From Micromonospora sp. RHAY321 (GTDB lineage Bacteria; Actinomycetota; Actinomycetes; Mycobacteriales; Micromonosporaceae), in the NCBI RefSeq assembly GCF_023896955.1, contig NZ_JAMHIW010000001.1, positions 744,001 to 808,000 on the forward strand: a DNA stretch of 64,000 nt, read 5' to 3'. The position numbers and the translations under genes are program-made. Position 1 is the first letter of the stretch. Every line of letters starts with the position of its first letter. Below the pieces are notes generated by a model that worked only from the letters and a program-made list of their open reading frames with translations, was not told the DNA's origin and did not search any database. Positions 49,392-61,012 of the stretch are shown piece by piece.

Positions 49392-51122
49392 TCACAACGC
49401 CACGATCGCCGCCGTCTCGGCCGGCAACTGGATCCGGTCCCGCATCACCGTGACCCCCTCCCCCGTGGCCAGTAGCACCCGCCGCGCCACCCCAGGCAAC
49501 GAGATCCCCTGCCCCCGCCCAGCCAGGTTCGCCACCACAAGGGTGTCCCCCCGCCGCATCAGCAGGAACTGGTCTCCGTGCTGCACGGAAACGGCGTGCA
49601 ACCGAGGATCAGACAGATCCGGAAGGCTCCGCCGCAGAGCAATCAACCGCTGGTAGAACGCAAACATCTCCCGATGCTCGGGCTTGTCCAGCTCCGCCCA
49701 GTCCAACCGCGACCGCACGAACGTCTGCGGGTCCTGCGGATCCGGCACGTCCCCCTCCGGCCACCCGTGCGCCGCGAACTCCCGCCGCCGCCCCGTAACC
49801 ACAGCAGACGCTAACTCCGGCTCCGGATGCGACGTGAAGAACTGCCACGGCGTAGACGCCGCCCACTCCTCCCCCATGAACAACATCGGCGTGAACGGCG
49901 CCGTCATCAGCAACGTCGCCCCCACCCGCAGCATGGAAGGCGACAGCGAAGCCGAGATCCGATCCCCGGTAGCCCGGTTGCCGATCTGGTCGTGGTTCTG
50001 CAAGTAAGCCACCAGCCGATGCCCAGGCACACGCGGGTCCAGAGGCCGCCCGTGGTGCCGGTTGCGGAAGCTCGACCAGGTGCCCGCGTGGAAGAACCCG
50101 CCGGTGAGCACGTCGGCAAGGGTCTCCAGGGAGCCGAAGTCCCCGTAGTACCCCTGCCGCTCCCCCGTCAGCAACGTGTGCAGCGCGTGGTGGGCGTCGT
50201 CGTTCCACTGGGCGTGCAGCCCGAACCCGCCCGCCTCCCGAGGGGTGATGAGCCGTGGATCGTTGAGGTCGGACTCGGCGATCAGCGACAGCGGCCGCCC
50301 CAGGTGCGTAGACAAAGACTCGACGGAAACAGCCAGCTCTTCCAAAATCGGAACAGCCCGCGAGTCGGGCAGGGCGTGCACGGCGTCCAGGCGCAGGCCG
50401 TCGACGTGGTAGTCGCGCAGCCACATCAGCACGCTGTCGATGATGTAGCGGCGTACCTCGTCGGAGTGCGGGCCGTCCAGGTTGACCGAGCGGCCCCAAT
50501 TGTTGCTCTGCTCGGCGAGGTAGGGCCCGAACCGCGGCGCGTAGGCCCCGGAGGGCCCGAAATGGTTGTAGACGACGTCGAGGATCACCCCCAGACCTTT
50601 GGCGTGGGCGGCGTCCACGAGGCGTTTCAGGCCGTCGGGGCCGCCGTAGGGCTGGTGTGGGGCGTACCAGCAGACGCCGTCGTACCCCCAGTTGTGTTCG
50701 CCGTTGAAGGCGTTGACCGGGAGCAGTTCGATCAGGTCGACGCCCAGCGAGACGAGGTGGTCGAGGCGGTCAATGGCCGCGTCGAAGGTGCCCTCCGGGG
50801 TGAAGGTGCCGATGTGCAGCTCGTAGAGGATGCTGCCGGGCAGTTGCCGGCCGGTCCACGAGCTGTCGGTCCAGTCGAAGGCGCCGTGGTCGTACAGGCG
50901 GCTCGGCCCGTGGACACCGGAAGGCTGCCACGCCGAGCGCGGGTCGGGCAGCGGGGTGTCGTCGTCGTCGAGCAAGAAGGCGTAGTCGGTGCCGGGGCCG
51001 GTGTTGGGCACCTCGACCCGCCACCAGCCGTCGGCGGCGGCGCGCATCTCGTGGTCGGCGGCACCGGGCAGGTGCAGCCGGACCCGGGCGGCGTCCGGCG
51101 CCCACACGGTGAATTCGGTCAT
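49392..51122 (-). CDS. treZ: Malto-oligosyltrehalose trehalohydrolase
   Basis: A 576-residue GH13 enzyme that releases trehalose from maltooligosyl-trehalose. It starts TEFTVWAPDAARVRLHLPGA (CBM48-like N-domain). The barrel has LGVILDVVYNHFGPSGAYAP, GLRLDAVHALPDSRAVPILE (nucleophile Asp), LIAESDLNDPRLI (acid Glu) and LQNHDQIGNRATGDRISASL. The motif ESDLND is TreZ-typical. Its start overlaps the treY stop by 4 bp. The 3' half (about 49.4-50.35 kb) uses more T-ending and GGG/CGG codons than the 5' half. Confidence 0.93.
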   Translation of the reverse strand: MTEFTVWAPDAARVRLHLPGAADHEMRAAADGWWRVEVPNTGPGTDYAFLLDDDDTPLPDPRSAWQPSGVHGPSRLYDHGAFDWTDSSWTGRQLPGSILYELHIGTFTPEGTFDAAIDRLDHLVSLGVDLIELLPVNAFNGEHNWGYDGVCWYAPHQPYGGPDGLKRLVDAAHAKGLGVILDVVYNHFGPSGAYAPRFGPYLAEQSNNWGRSVNLDGPHSDEVRRYIIDSVLMWLRDYHVDGLRLDAVHALPDSRAVPILEELAVSVESLSTHLGRPLSLIAESDLNDPRLITPREAGGFGLHAQWNDDAHHALHTLLTGERQGYYGDFGSLETLADVLTGGFFHAGTWSSFRNRHHGRPLDPRVPGHRLVAYLQNHDQIGNRATGDRISASLSPSMLRVGATLLMTAPFTPMLFMGEEWAASTPWQFFTSHPEPELASAVVTGRRREFAAHGWPEGDVPDPQDPQTFVRSRLDWAELDKPEHREMFAFYQRLIALRRSLPDLSDPRLHAVSVQHGDQFLLMRRGDTLVVANLAGRGQGISLPGVARRVLLATGEGVTVMRDRIQLPAETAAIVAL

Positions 51123-53440
51123 CGCGCAGCCTCCGCGGAATCGGTGGGAGCCAGCAGAGCGACGGGATAGTCGGCCAGAAGGTCGGCCAGGGAGGTCTCT
51201 CCGCCACTGTAGACCCGACCGGTGAACAGGTCCTTCACCTCGTTAACGGGAAGCGACAGGACTGTGTCACGCCAACCACCGGCGCGGGCCAGGCCCAGCG
51301 GCAGCCGGGTCGCCACGGCGATCGCGCCACCCCGGTCGAAGGCCACCACGTGCCGGCCCGCCGGGCCGTGCGCCGGGACCGGCCGGTAGCCGGTGAACAG
51401 GTCCGGGTGCGCGCGGCGCAGCCGCAGGGTCCGCGAGACCACCAGCAGCTTCGCGGCGCCGCTGTCGTCCACCGGCGGCTGCCAGCCGCCGTCGAGACGC
51501 GCCAGCACCTCCCGGCGTACGGAGAAGTCGACCGGGCGGCGGTTGTCGGGGTCGACGAGCGAGTTGTCCCACAGCTCGGTGCCCTGGTACGTGTCGGGGA
51601 TGCCGGGCATGGCGAGCTGCACCAGCTTCTGGCCCAGTGAGTTGCACCAGCCGGCCGGGGTGATCGCCGCGGCGAACTCGGTCAGCTCGGCGTGCAGCCG
51701 CGGGTCGTCGTACATGGTGTCGACCACGTCGTGCATCGCCTGCTCGAAGGCCGCGTCGGGGTCGCCCCAGCTCGTGGAGGTCGCGGCCTCCCGGGCGGCC
51801 TTCTCCACGTACGCGTGCAGGCGCTCCCGCTCGATGGGCCAGGCGCCGACGGCGGTCTGCCAGAGCAGGTGGGCGAAGGCCGGGTCGGGCAGCGGCGCGT
51901 ACCCCATCCAGGCGGTGACCTGCTCGCCCCAGCGTTGCGGCAGTTCGCTGAGCACGGCCATCCGCGCGCGGACGTCCTCGCTGCGCTTCGTGTCGTGGGT
52001 GGAGACGGTGGTCATGCTGGCCGGCCAGCGGACCTGTCGGGCGGTGGCGAAGCGGTGGAACTCCGCCGGCGGCACCCCGAAGTGGGCGGGGGTGCCGCCG
52101 ACCTCGTTGAGCGCCACGAACCGGGTCCAGCGGTAGAACGCGGTGTCCTCCACGCCCTTGGCCATGACCGCGCCGGTGAGCTGGGGGAAGCGTTGCGCCA
52201 GCTCGTCGTCCGGGTCGCGGAGGCGGCGGGTGATCGCGTCCAGGGCGGCGGCCAGGTCGGGGCGGCGCCGGCCCGCCTCGGAGCGGGCGGCGGCCAGGTG
52301 CCGGGCGCCGTGCGGCGGGTAGCCCCGGTAGACCGGGAACGCGGCGGCCAGCTCGGCGAGGGCCGCCCGCGCCGGCTCGGTGGGCACCTCGGGGGCGAGC
52401 GCGGCCAGCCTCGTCAGCTCGGCGGCGAGCAGCTTCGTGGCGGCGGCCAGCTTCGTGTCGTGGGTCAGGTTCTCCCAGGAGGTGTGGTGCCCGACGAGGC
52501 GGGCGTCCAGCACCGTGAAGTCGCCCTCGGCGTCCGGGTCGACGAAGAGCCCGTTGACGGCGGCCAGGGCGTCGTAGCCGGTGGTGCCGTCGACCGGCCA
52601 GTCCGGCAGCTCCTCGCCGTACTCCAGGATCTTCTCCACCACGAGCCAGGCCTCCGGCGCGGCGGCCCGCAACCGGGTCAGGTAGCCGCCCGGGTCGCGC
52701 AGGCCGTCGGGGTGGTCGACGCGGATGCCGTGAACCTCACCGTCGGCGGCCCAGCGCAGGATCAGCTCGTGGGTGGCGGCGAACACCGCCGGGTCCTCCA
52801 CGCGCAGGCCCGCCAGGTCCGCGATCGCGAAGAACCGGCGGTACGTCAGCTCGGCGTCGCCGCGCCGCCAGGAGACCAGCTCGTAGTGCTGCCGGTCGTG
52901 CACCTCGCGGGGACTGCCGTCGCCGGTGCCGTCGGCGACCGGGAAGCGGTGCTCGTGGTAGCGCAGCTCCCCGTCGACCAGCTTGAGGTCGTCCAGGGCG
53001 GCCGGGTCGTCGGCCAGCACCGGCAGCAGCAGCCGGCCCCGGTCCCAGTCGATGTCGAACCAGTCGGCGTACGACGAGGCGCGGCCCCGGCGCAGCACGT
53101 CCCACCAGGCGGGGTTGGCCGGCGGCACGGCCACCCCGGCGTGGTTGGGCACGATGTCGACGACCAGGCCGAGCTGCTTGTCGCGCAGCGCGCGCAGCAG
53201 CCGTTGCCGGCCCGCCTCGCCGCCCACCTCCGGATTGACGGCCCGGTGGTCGACGACGTCGTAGCCGTGCGCGGAGCCGGGGGTGGCGGTCAGCAGCGGG
53301 GCGCTGTAGAGGTGGCTGACGCCGAGGTCGGCCAGGTAGTCGACGATCTCGGCGGTGGCGTCCAGGTCGAAGCCGGGGCGCACCTGCACCCGGTAGGTGC
53401 CTGTCGTCTTCCGCTGCTCGGGGTGAGGGGGCACCGCCAT
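51119..53440 (-). CDS. treY: Malto-oligosyltrehalose synthase
   Basis: A 773-residue GH13 enzyme that turns the reducing end of an alpha-1,4-glucan into a trehalosyl unit. TGTYRVQVRPGFDLDATAEI and YLADLGVSHLYSAPLLTATP start the barrel, followed by GLVVDIVPNHAGVAVPPANP, GIRVDHPDGLRDPGGYLTRL (nucleophile), WLVVEKILEYGEELPDWPVD (acid Glu with the TreY-specific GTTGYD after it) and TTVSTHDTKRSEDVRARMAV. It lies between glgX and treZ, with a 1-bp gap and a 4-bp overlap, as one operon. Confidence 0.94.
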   Translation of the reverse strand: MAVPPHPEQRKTTGTYRVQVRPGFDLDATAEIVDYLADLGVSHLYSAPLLTATPGSAHGYDVVDHRAVNPEVGGEAGRQRLLRALRDKQLGLVVDIVPNHAGVAVPPANPAWWDVLRRGRASSYADWFDIDWDRGRLLLPVLADDPAALDDLKLVDGELRYHEHRFPVADGTGDGSPREVHDRQHYELVSWRRGDAELTYRRFFAIADLAGLRVEDPAVFAATHELILRWAADGEVHGIRVDHPDGLRDPGGYLTRLRAAAPEAWLVVEKILEYGEELPDWPVDGTTGYDALAAVNGLFVDPDAEGDFTVLDARLVGHHTSWENLTHDTKLAAATKLLAAELTRLAALAPEVPTEPARAALAELAAAFPVYRGYPPHGARHLAAARSEAGRRRPDLAAALDAITRRLRDPDDELAQRFPQLTGAVMAKGVEDTAFYRWTRFVALNEVGGTPAHFGVPPAEFHRFATARQVRWPASMTTVSTHDTKRSEDVRARMAVLSELPQRWGEQVTAWMGYAPLPDPAFAHLLWQTAVGAWPIERERLHAYVEKAAREAATSTSWGDPDAAFEQAMHDVVDTMYDDPRLHAELTEFAAAITPAGWCNSLGQKLVQLAMPGIPDTYQGTELWDNSLVDPDNRRPVDFSVRREVLARLDGGWQPPVDDSGAAKLLVVSRTLRLRRAHPDLFTGYRPVPAHGPAGRHVVAFDRGGAIAVATRLPLGLARAGGWRDTVLSLPVNEVKDLFTGRVYSGGETSLADLLADYPVALLAPTDSAEAAR

Positions 53441-53441
53441 G

Positions 53442-55559
<2,118 letters not shown>

Positions 55560-55890
55560 GTCGCTCCTTCAGACCGTGGTCATGTGCGCATCACGCACGA
55601 GCGCACCAGCAAGGGTCGCCAGCGCGCACGCCGGTATTGCCCCGCGCCCCGACGCGCCAATCCATCCTTTCAGGGGATGCCCGGAATCCACCTGTCTGAT
55701 GCGCGCTAAACCTTCAGGTGTCTTCCGTCACCTTGACCTCTCTCAGGATGCGCGACGGCGCTCGATGCCTTTTGCTTGTCCAGGGGCACGCGCCCGCGCG
55801 TAGCCCCACTCGGCCCTCGGCCACCCCGCCACCTCCCGCAACGCCGCCACCGCTGCCGGCGCGTACCACCATGCATGGACGGAGATTGAT
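55560..55890. promoter_or_regulatory. Divergent promoter region glgX / GT4
   Basis: 331 bp between two divergent glycan genes. There is no ORF I can support. AT-richer stretches near 55660-55780 (around CTAAACCTTCAGGTGTCTTC) are the most likely promoter parts. A GGACGGAG ribosome site stands before the GT4 start. I see no clear operator palindrome. Confidence 0.4.
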
Positions 55891-57294
55891 GTGACGACCC
55901 TGCGGGTCGGCGAGCAGATCGCTACCACCGCGGACCGGGTCCACCGGCCCACCCTGACCTCCCGACCCCAGCTCCCGCCGCAGCCCGGCCCGGGCGTCCC
56001 GCCGCAGACCCGTCGCATCCTGATGCTCTCGTGGGAGTACCCGCCCGTGCTCGTCGGCGGCCTCGGCCGACACGTCCACGCCCTCTCCGTCGCCCTCGCC
56101 GCCGCCGGCCACGACGTCACCGTCATCACCCGCCACGCCGACGGCGCACCCCTGGAGGAATACGCCGACGGCGTCCGCATCCTCCGCGCCCCCGAAGACC
56201 CCGTCACCTTCCCCCTCGCCACCAGCTCCCTCCTGGCCTGGACCATGGCCTTCAACCACACCCTCACCCGCACCGCGCTGCGCGCCACCGAAGCCGGCAC
56301 CTACGACGTCATCCACGCCCACGACTGGCTCGTCGCCCACACCGCGATGACGTTGCGCGACCACCTGGACATCCCGCTGGTGAGCACCATCCACGCCACC
56401 GAGGCGGGACGGCACCAGGGCTGGCTGCCGGAGGAGATGAACCGCACCATCCACGGCGTGGAGCAGTGGCTCAGCACCGAGTCCAACCGGGTGATCGTCT
56501 GCTCGGGGTACATGCGCGACGAGGTGAACGCGCTGTTCGACGTGCCGGTCGGCCGGGTCGACGTGGTGGCCAACGGTGTGGAGCCGCACCGCTGGAAGGT
56601 GCCCGCCCGCGAGGTGGCCGCCGCCCGGGCCCGCTTCGCCGGGGACGGCCCGCTGGTCACGTTCGCCGGCCGACTGGTCTACGAGAAGGGCGTGCAGCAC
56701 CTGATCGCCGGGCTGCCCCGGCTGCGGGAGCGGCACCCCGGGCTGCGTGCCGTGATCGCCGGCGACGGCCCGTACCGCGCCGAACTGGAGGCCGAGGTGC
56801 ACCGCCACGGCCTGGGCGGCATGGTCACCATGCCGGGCTTCCTCGGCGGCACGGACCTGCCGGCGCTGATGGCCGCCTCCGACTGCTTCGCGGTGCCGAG
56901 CATCTACGAGCCGTTCGGCATGGTGGCCCTGGAAGGCGCGGCGGCCGGCGCACCGCTGGCGGTCGCCGCCACCGGCGGTCTCGCCGAGATCGTCGAGCCG
57001 GGCGTGACCGGCATGACGTTCCCGCCGCACGACCCGGACGGGCTGACCGAGGCCGTGGACGCGCTGCTGTCCGACCGGGAGCGTGCCGGCGCCCTGGCCC
57101 GCCGCGCCCGCCGGATGGTGCACGACCAGTACGGCTGGTCGGCCATCGCCCAGCGCACCGCCGCCAGCTACGCCGCCGCCATCGCCACCGACGCCACGTT
57201 CACCGCCGAACGTGCCGAGCAGCGCATGTCGCGCGGTCGTGCCCTGCCCGCGCTCCCCGACGGCAACCTGCTCGCCGCCGCCGGCCTTCGCTGA
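55891..57294 (+). CDS. GT4 family glycosyltransferase, glycogen synthase-like
   Basis: A 467-residue GT-B glycosyltransferase. ILMLSWEYPPVLVGGLGRHV begins the N-domain, VIHAHDWLVAHTAMTLRDHL follows, and the C-domain has VTFAGRLVYEKGVQHLIAGL and the E-x7-E motif in PSIYEPFGMVALEGAAAGAP. It resembles the actinobacterial alpha-1,4-glucosyltransferases of the GlgM/Rv3032 kind that build glycogen or methylglucose polysaccharide. It is divergent from the glgX-treY-treZ operon that consumes such glucans. Codon use changes sharply near 56340: the first third is C-ending (CTC, CCC, GTC, GAA), the rest mostly CTG, CCG, GTG and GAG. Confidence 0.88.
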   Translation: MTTLRVGEQIATTADRVHRPTLTSRPQLPPQPGPGVPPQTRRILMLSWEYPPVLVGGLGRHVHALSVALAAAGHDVTVITRHADGAPLEEYADGVRILRAPEDPVTFPLATSSLLAWTMAFNHTLTRTALRATEAGTYDVIHAHDWLVAHTAMTLRDHLDIPLVSTIHATEAGRHQGWLPEEMNRTIHGVEQWLSTESNRVIVCSGYMRDEVNALFDVPVGRVDVVANGVEPHRWKVPAREVAAARARFAGDGPLVTFAGRLVYEKGVQHLIAGLPRLRERHPGLRAVIAGDGPYRAELEAEVHRHGLGGMVTMPGFLGGTDLPALMAASDCFAVPSIYEPFGMVALEGAAAGAPLAVAATGGLAEIVEPGVTGMTFPPHDPDGLTEAVDALLSDRERAGALARRARRMVHDQYGWSAIAQRTAASYAAAIATDATFTAERAEQRMSRGRALPALPDGNLLAAAGLR

Positions 57295-57320
57295 CCGACT
57301 CCGCCGACCGAGATCGGCAC

Positions 57321-57376
57321 AACTCCAGGGAAAGTGCTGCCTCCCGGCCGTTCGAGGCAGCACTTTCCCTGGAGTT
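57321..57376. terminator. Very long perfect hairpin between GT4 and gltA
   Basis: A perfect 23-bp inverted repeat. The left arm at 57321-57343 begins AACTCCAGGGAAAGTGC, the right arm at 57354-57376 is its exact complement, and the loop is CCCGGCCGTT. It lies 26 bp past the GT4 stop and 120 bp before the citrate synthase stop on the other strand. It is most likely the GT4 terminator, though it is longer and less GC-only than the others in the window. Confidence 0.7.
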
Positions 57377-57435
57377 GCTCGGATCTTGGGCCGAGCAGCC
57401 GGCGGGGGGCCCGGCGGGATCTGTCGGCGGAAAGG

Positions 57436-57473
57436 CGGCAGGCCGCCGACCCGTGTGGGTCGGCGGCCTGCCG
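57436..57473 (-). terminator. Hairpin terminator of the citrate synthase gene
   Basis: A 17-bp perfect stem (CGGCAGGCCGCCGACCC and its complement) with the 4-nt loop GTGT, located 22 bp past the gltA stop codon on the minus strand. It is a compact strong terminator. Confidence 0.85.
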
Positions 57474-57495
57474 GTGGTGCCGGGGGGGGCGGAGG

Positions 57496-58779
<1,284 letters not shown>

Positions 58780-58951
58780 GTGGTTCCTCGCTTCGCCGGC
58801 AGATCTACGTTGAATTGCCTTCGCTTCTACCGTAATTGCGGCTCGGGGGACACCGCCCGCCGTGGTTCGGCGGTGAGGTATGCGTCACCCGATTCCCGAC
58901 CGGGCAGCCGGGAAACCCGCTTCCCGTTGTGCGGGATGGAGCTGAGCGGTT

Positions 58952-61012
58952 TCACGAGAGGGCAAGGCGTCGCAGCGTACCGTCCGTCGCGACCTGGTAG
59001 ACGTCGAGCTGGTTGGTACCGGCCCGGAACAGTTTGTCGTCGGTGAGCAGCGCGGCGAATCGGCGTCCGCCCGGATCGACCGGCACCACTGGGACCACCG
59101 CGCCGATCCGGCCGTTGACCGCCACCGCCAGCAGTGTGCCGTCCGGTATGCGGCCCGGCACGTCACCCCAGACCAGGGCCGGGATGGTGCCGGTGTCCGG
59201 ATCCATGGCCCGGAACGCGGCGAGGTCGGCCACGGTGGCGCTGCCGCCGGCCGGTCCGGCGCGGACCTCGGTGCCCACCAGCGGGTGCGGCGTCGGCAGC
59301 GGTGGCGGGGCGGGCAGCCCACCGGGGAAGGTCACCGGCTCGCCGGGGCGGTCGTAGAAGTGTTTCGTGCCGTCGGTGCGCGGGGCCTGCCGGGCGGACC
59401 GGCCGTCGACCCGCCACGGCAGCCGGACGCCGGCCTCGTCGGCGACGGTCGGCAGCAGGTCGATGTGCTCCCAGTTGCGGTCGTCGACCCGGCCGGTCTG
59501 CTGCCGGGGTTCCTTGACGAACATCGGCACCCACGCCACCTCCCCGGCGGCGGCCTTGATCGCGTCCATGCCCCGGCCCTGGGCGCCGGCGCGGAAGCTC
59601 ACCCCGTGGTCGGCGGTGACCACGACCAGCGCCTGGTCGTAGAGGCCGCTGGCGCGCAGCGTCCGCAGCGTCTCGCCGATGAGCCGGTCGGTGTAGCCGA
59701 GCTGGGCCAGGTGGCGCTGCCGGGCCAGCTCGACCCAGCCGGCGCCGTCGCTGGGCAGGTCCTCGGGGGCGTCGTAGCGGGCGCCGGAGGGCAGGAACGT
59801 CCACGGCGAGTGCGGCATCAGCAGGTGCAGGAAGTGCAGGGCCGGTCGGGGCTCCGGTTTCAGCCCCGCGAGGAAGCTGGTGAACCGGGCCGGCTGGTTG
59901 TCGTCCAGGCTGTCCCAGCGAAACTTCGGGTCGGCCGGCACCGGTTCGGCGGCGTCCAGGCCGGCCTCGGCACGGGTCTGCTCCCGGTAGGAGTCCTCCG
60001 GGTCGACCCGGGTCTCGGTCGGCCCGGCGACCTGGCCGAGGAGACTGCCGGTCTCCCGCACCAGCACGCCGAGCCCCTGTTCGGGGCTGACCGGCTGCTC
60101 GCAGCGGCTGGGCGGGCAGAGCCGCGTGATGCTCTCCTGGGCGTGGACGTCGTACAGCCCGCCGAAGGCGGTGAAGAGGTTGTCCGGGTACTGCGAGTAG
60201 TGCGGCGCGACCGACCGCGCCGGGTAGCGGCCGGTGAGCATCGCCGGCAGCGCGTTGGGCGTCCAGCCGCTGACGCCGGTGGCGTTGCGGTACCAGGTCG
60301 ACGCCTCGGCCAGCTCGGCGAAGTGCGGGAACCGGGCCGCGTCGATCCGGCCGTCGGCGCCGAGCAGGCTGACCAGCGGCAGCTCGTCGAGGATCAGCAT
60401 GACCACCGGCGGGTGCACGCCCGTGCCCTGCGCGGTGCCGGCCGCGCCGCCGTCGCCGCGCGGCAGCACCACCGCCGAGGTGGGTGAGACGAGCAGGAAG
60501 AGCGCCACGAAGGCCACCGGGCCGGCGGCGGCCAGTCGCAGCACCCGGCCCGGCGCCCGCCACCGCCGGTGCGCGACCGCGCCGGCAGCGCCGGCCAGCC
60601 CGGCGACCAGCAGCAGGGGTACGCCCCGCAGCGGCGTCGCGTGCCGGCCCACCTGCACGGCCAGCGCGGCCAGCAGCAGCCCGACCAGCCCGGTGTGGGT
60701 GAGCGCGCGGACGGTCCGGCCGGCGAGGCGGCTGAGTGCGCCGAGCAGCGCGACTCCGACGGTGGGTGCCACCGCCACGAGGGCGACCAGCAGCAGGATC
60801 TGACCGGGGTCGGCGCGGTGGAAGAGGAAGAAGTCGGGGCTGCGGCCGAGCACGTCCAGCAGCGGTTGGGTGACCACCAGCCCGACCAGCGCGGCGACCT
60901 CCAGCATCCGGCCCACCTCACCGCGCCACCCGCGGTCCCACCGGTCGGCCGTCGTCGGCTGGGTCGTCGGCGGGGTCGTCGGCGGCGGGGTCTCGGAGGC
61001 CGGGTCAGCCAC
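58952..61012 (-). CDS. Sulfatase-fold membrane phosphotransferase-like protein
   Basis: A 686-residue protein. The first 190 residues hold a Pro/Thr-rich cytoplasmic tail and about five membrane helices. The remainder is an alkaline-phosphatase/sulfatase-fold domain outside the membrane: VVMLILDELPLVSLL (metal Asp), TGVSGWTPNALPAMLTGRYP with Thr at the nucleophile position in place of the sulfatase Cys/Ser, ALHFLHLLMPHSPWTF and VVVTADHGVSFR (metal Asp/His). The plan is like LtaS or phosphoethanolamine transferases, so transfer of a phospho group to an envelope glycan is more likely than sulfate release (inference). It overlaps the methyltransferase gene by 8 bp. Confidence 0.8.
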   Translation of the reverse strand: MADPASETPPPTTPPTTQPTTADRWDRGWRGEVGRMLEVAALVGLVVTQPLLDVLGRSPDFFLFHRADPGQILLLVALVAVAPTVGVALLGALSRLAGRTVRALTHTGLVGLLLAALAVQVGRHATPLRGVPLLLVAGLAGAAGAVAHRRWRAPGRVLRLAAAGPVAFVALFLLVSPTSAVVLPRGDGGAAGTAQGTGVHPPVVMLILDELPLVSLLGADGRIDAARFPHFAELAEASTWYRNATGVSGWTPNALPAMLTGRYPARSVAPHYSQYPDNLFTAFGGLYDVHAQESITRLCPPSRCEQPVSPEQGLGVLVRETGSLLGQVAGPTETRVDPEDSYREQTRAEAGLDAAEPVPADPKFRWDSLDDNQPARFTSFLAGLKPEPRPALHFLHLLMPHSPWTFLPSGARYDAPEDLPSDGAGWVELARQRHLAQLGYTDRLIGETLRTLRASGLYDQALVVVTADHGVSFRAGAQGRGMDAIKAAAGEVAWVPMFVKEPRQQTGRVDDRNWEHIDLLPTVADEAGVRLPWRVDGRSARQAPRTDGTKHFYDRPGEPVTFPGGLPAPPPLPTPHPLVGTEVRAGPAGGSATVADLAAFRAMDPDTGTIPALVWGDVPGRIPDGTLLAVAVNGRIGAVVPVVPVDPGGRRFAALLTDDKLFRAGTNQLDVYQVATDGTLRRLALS

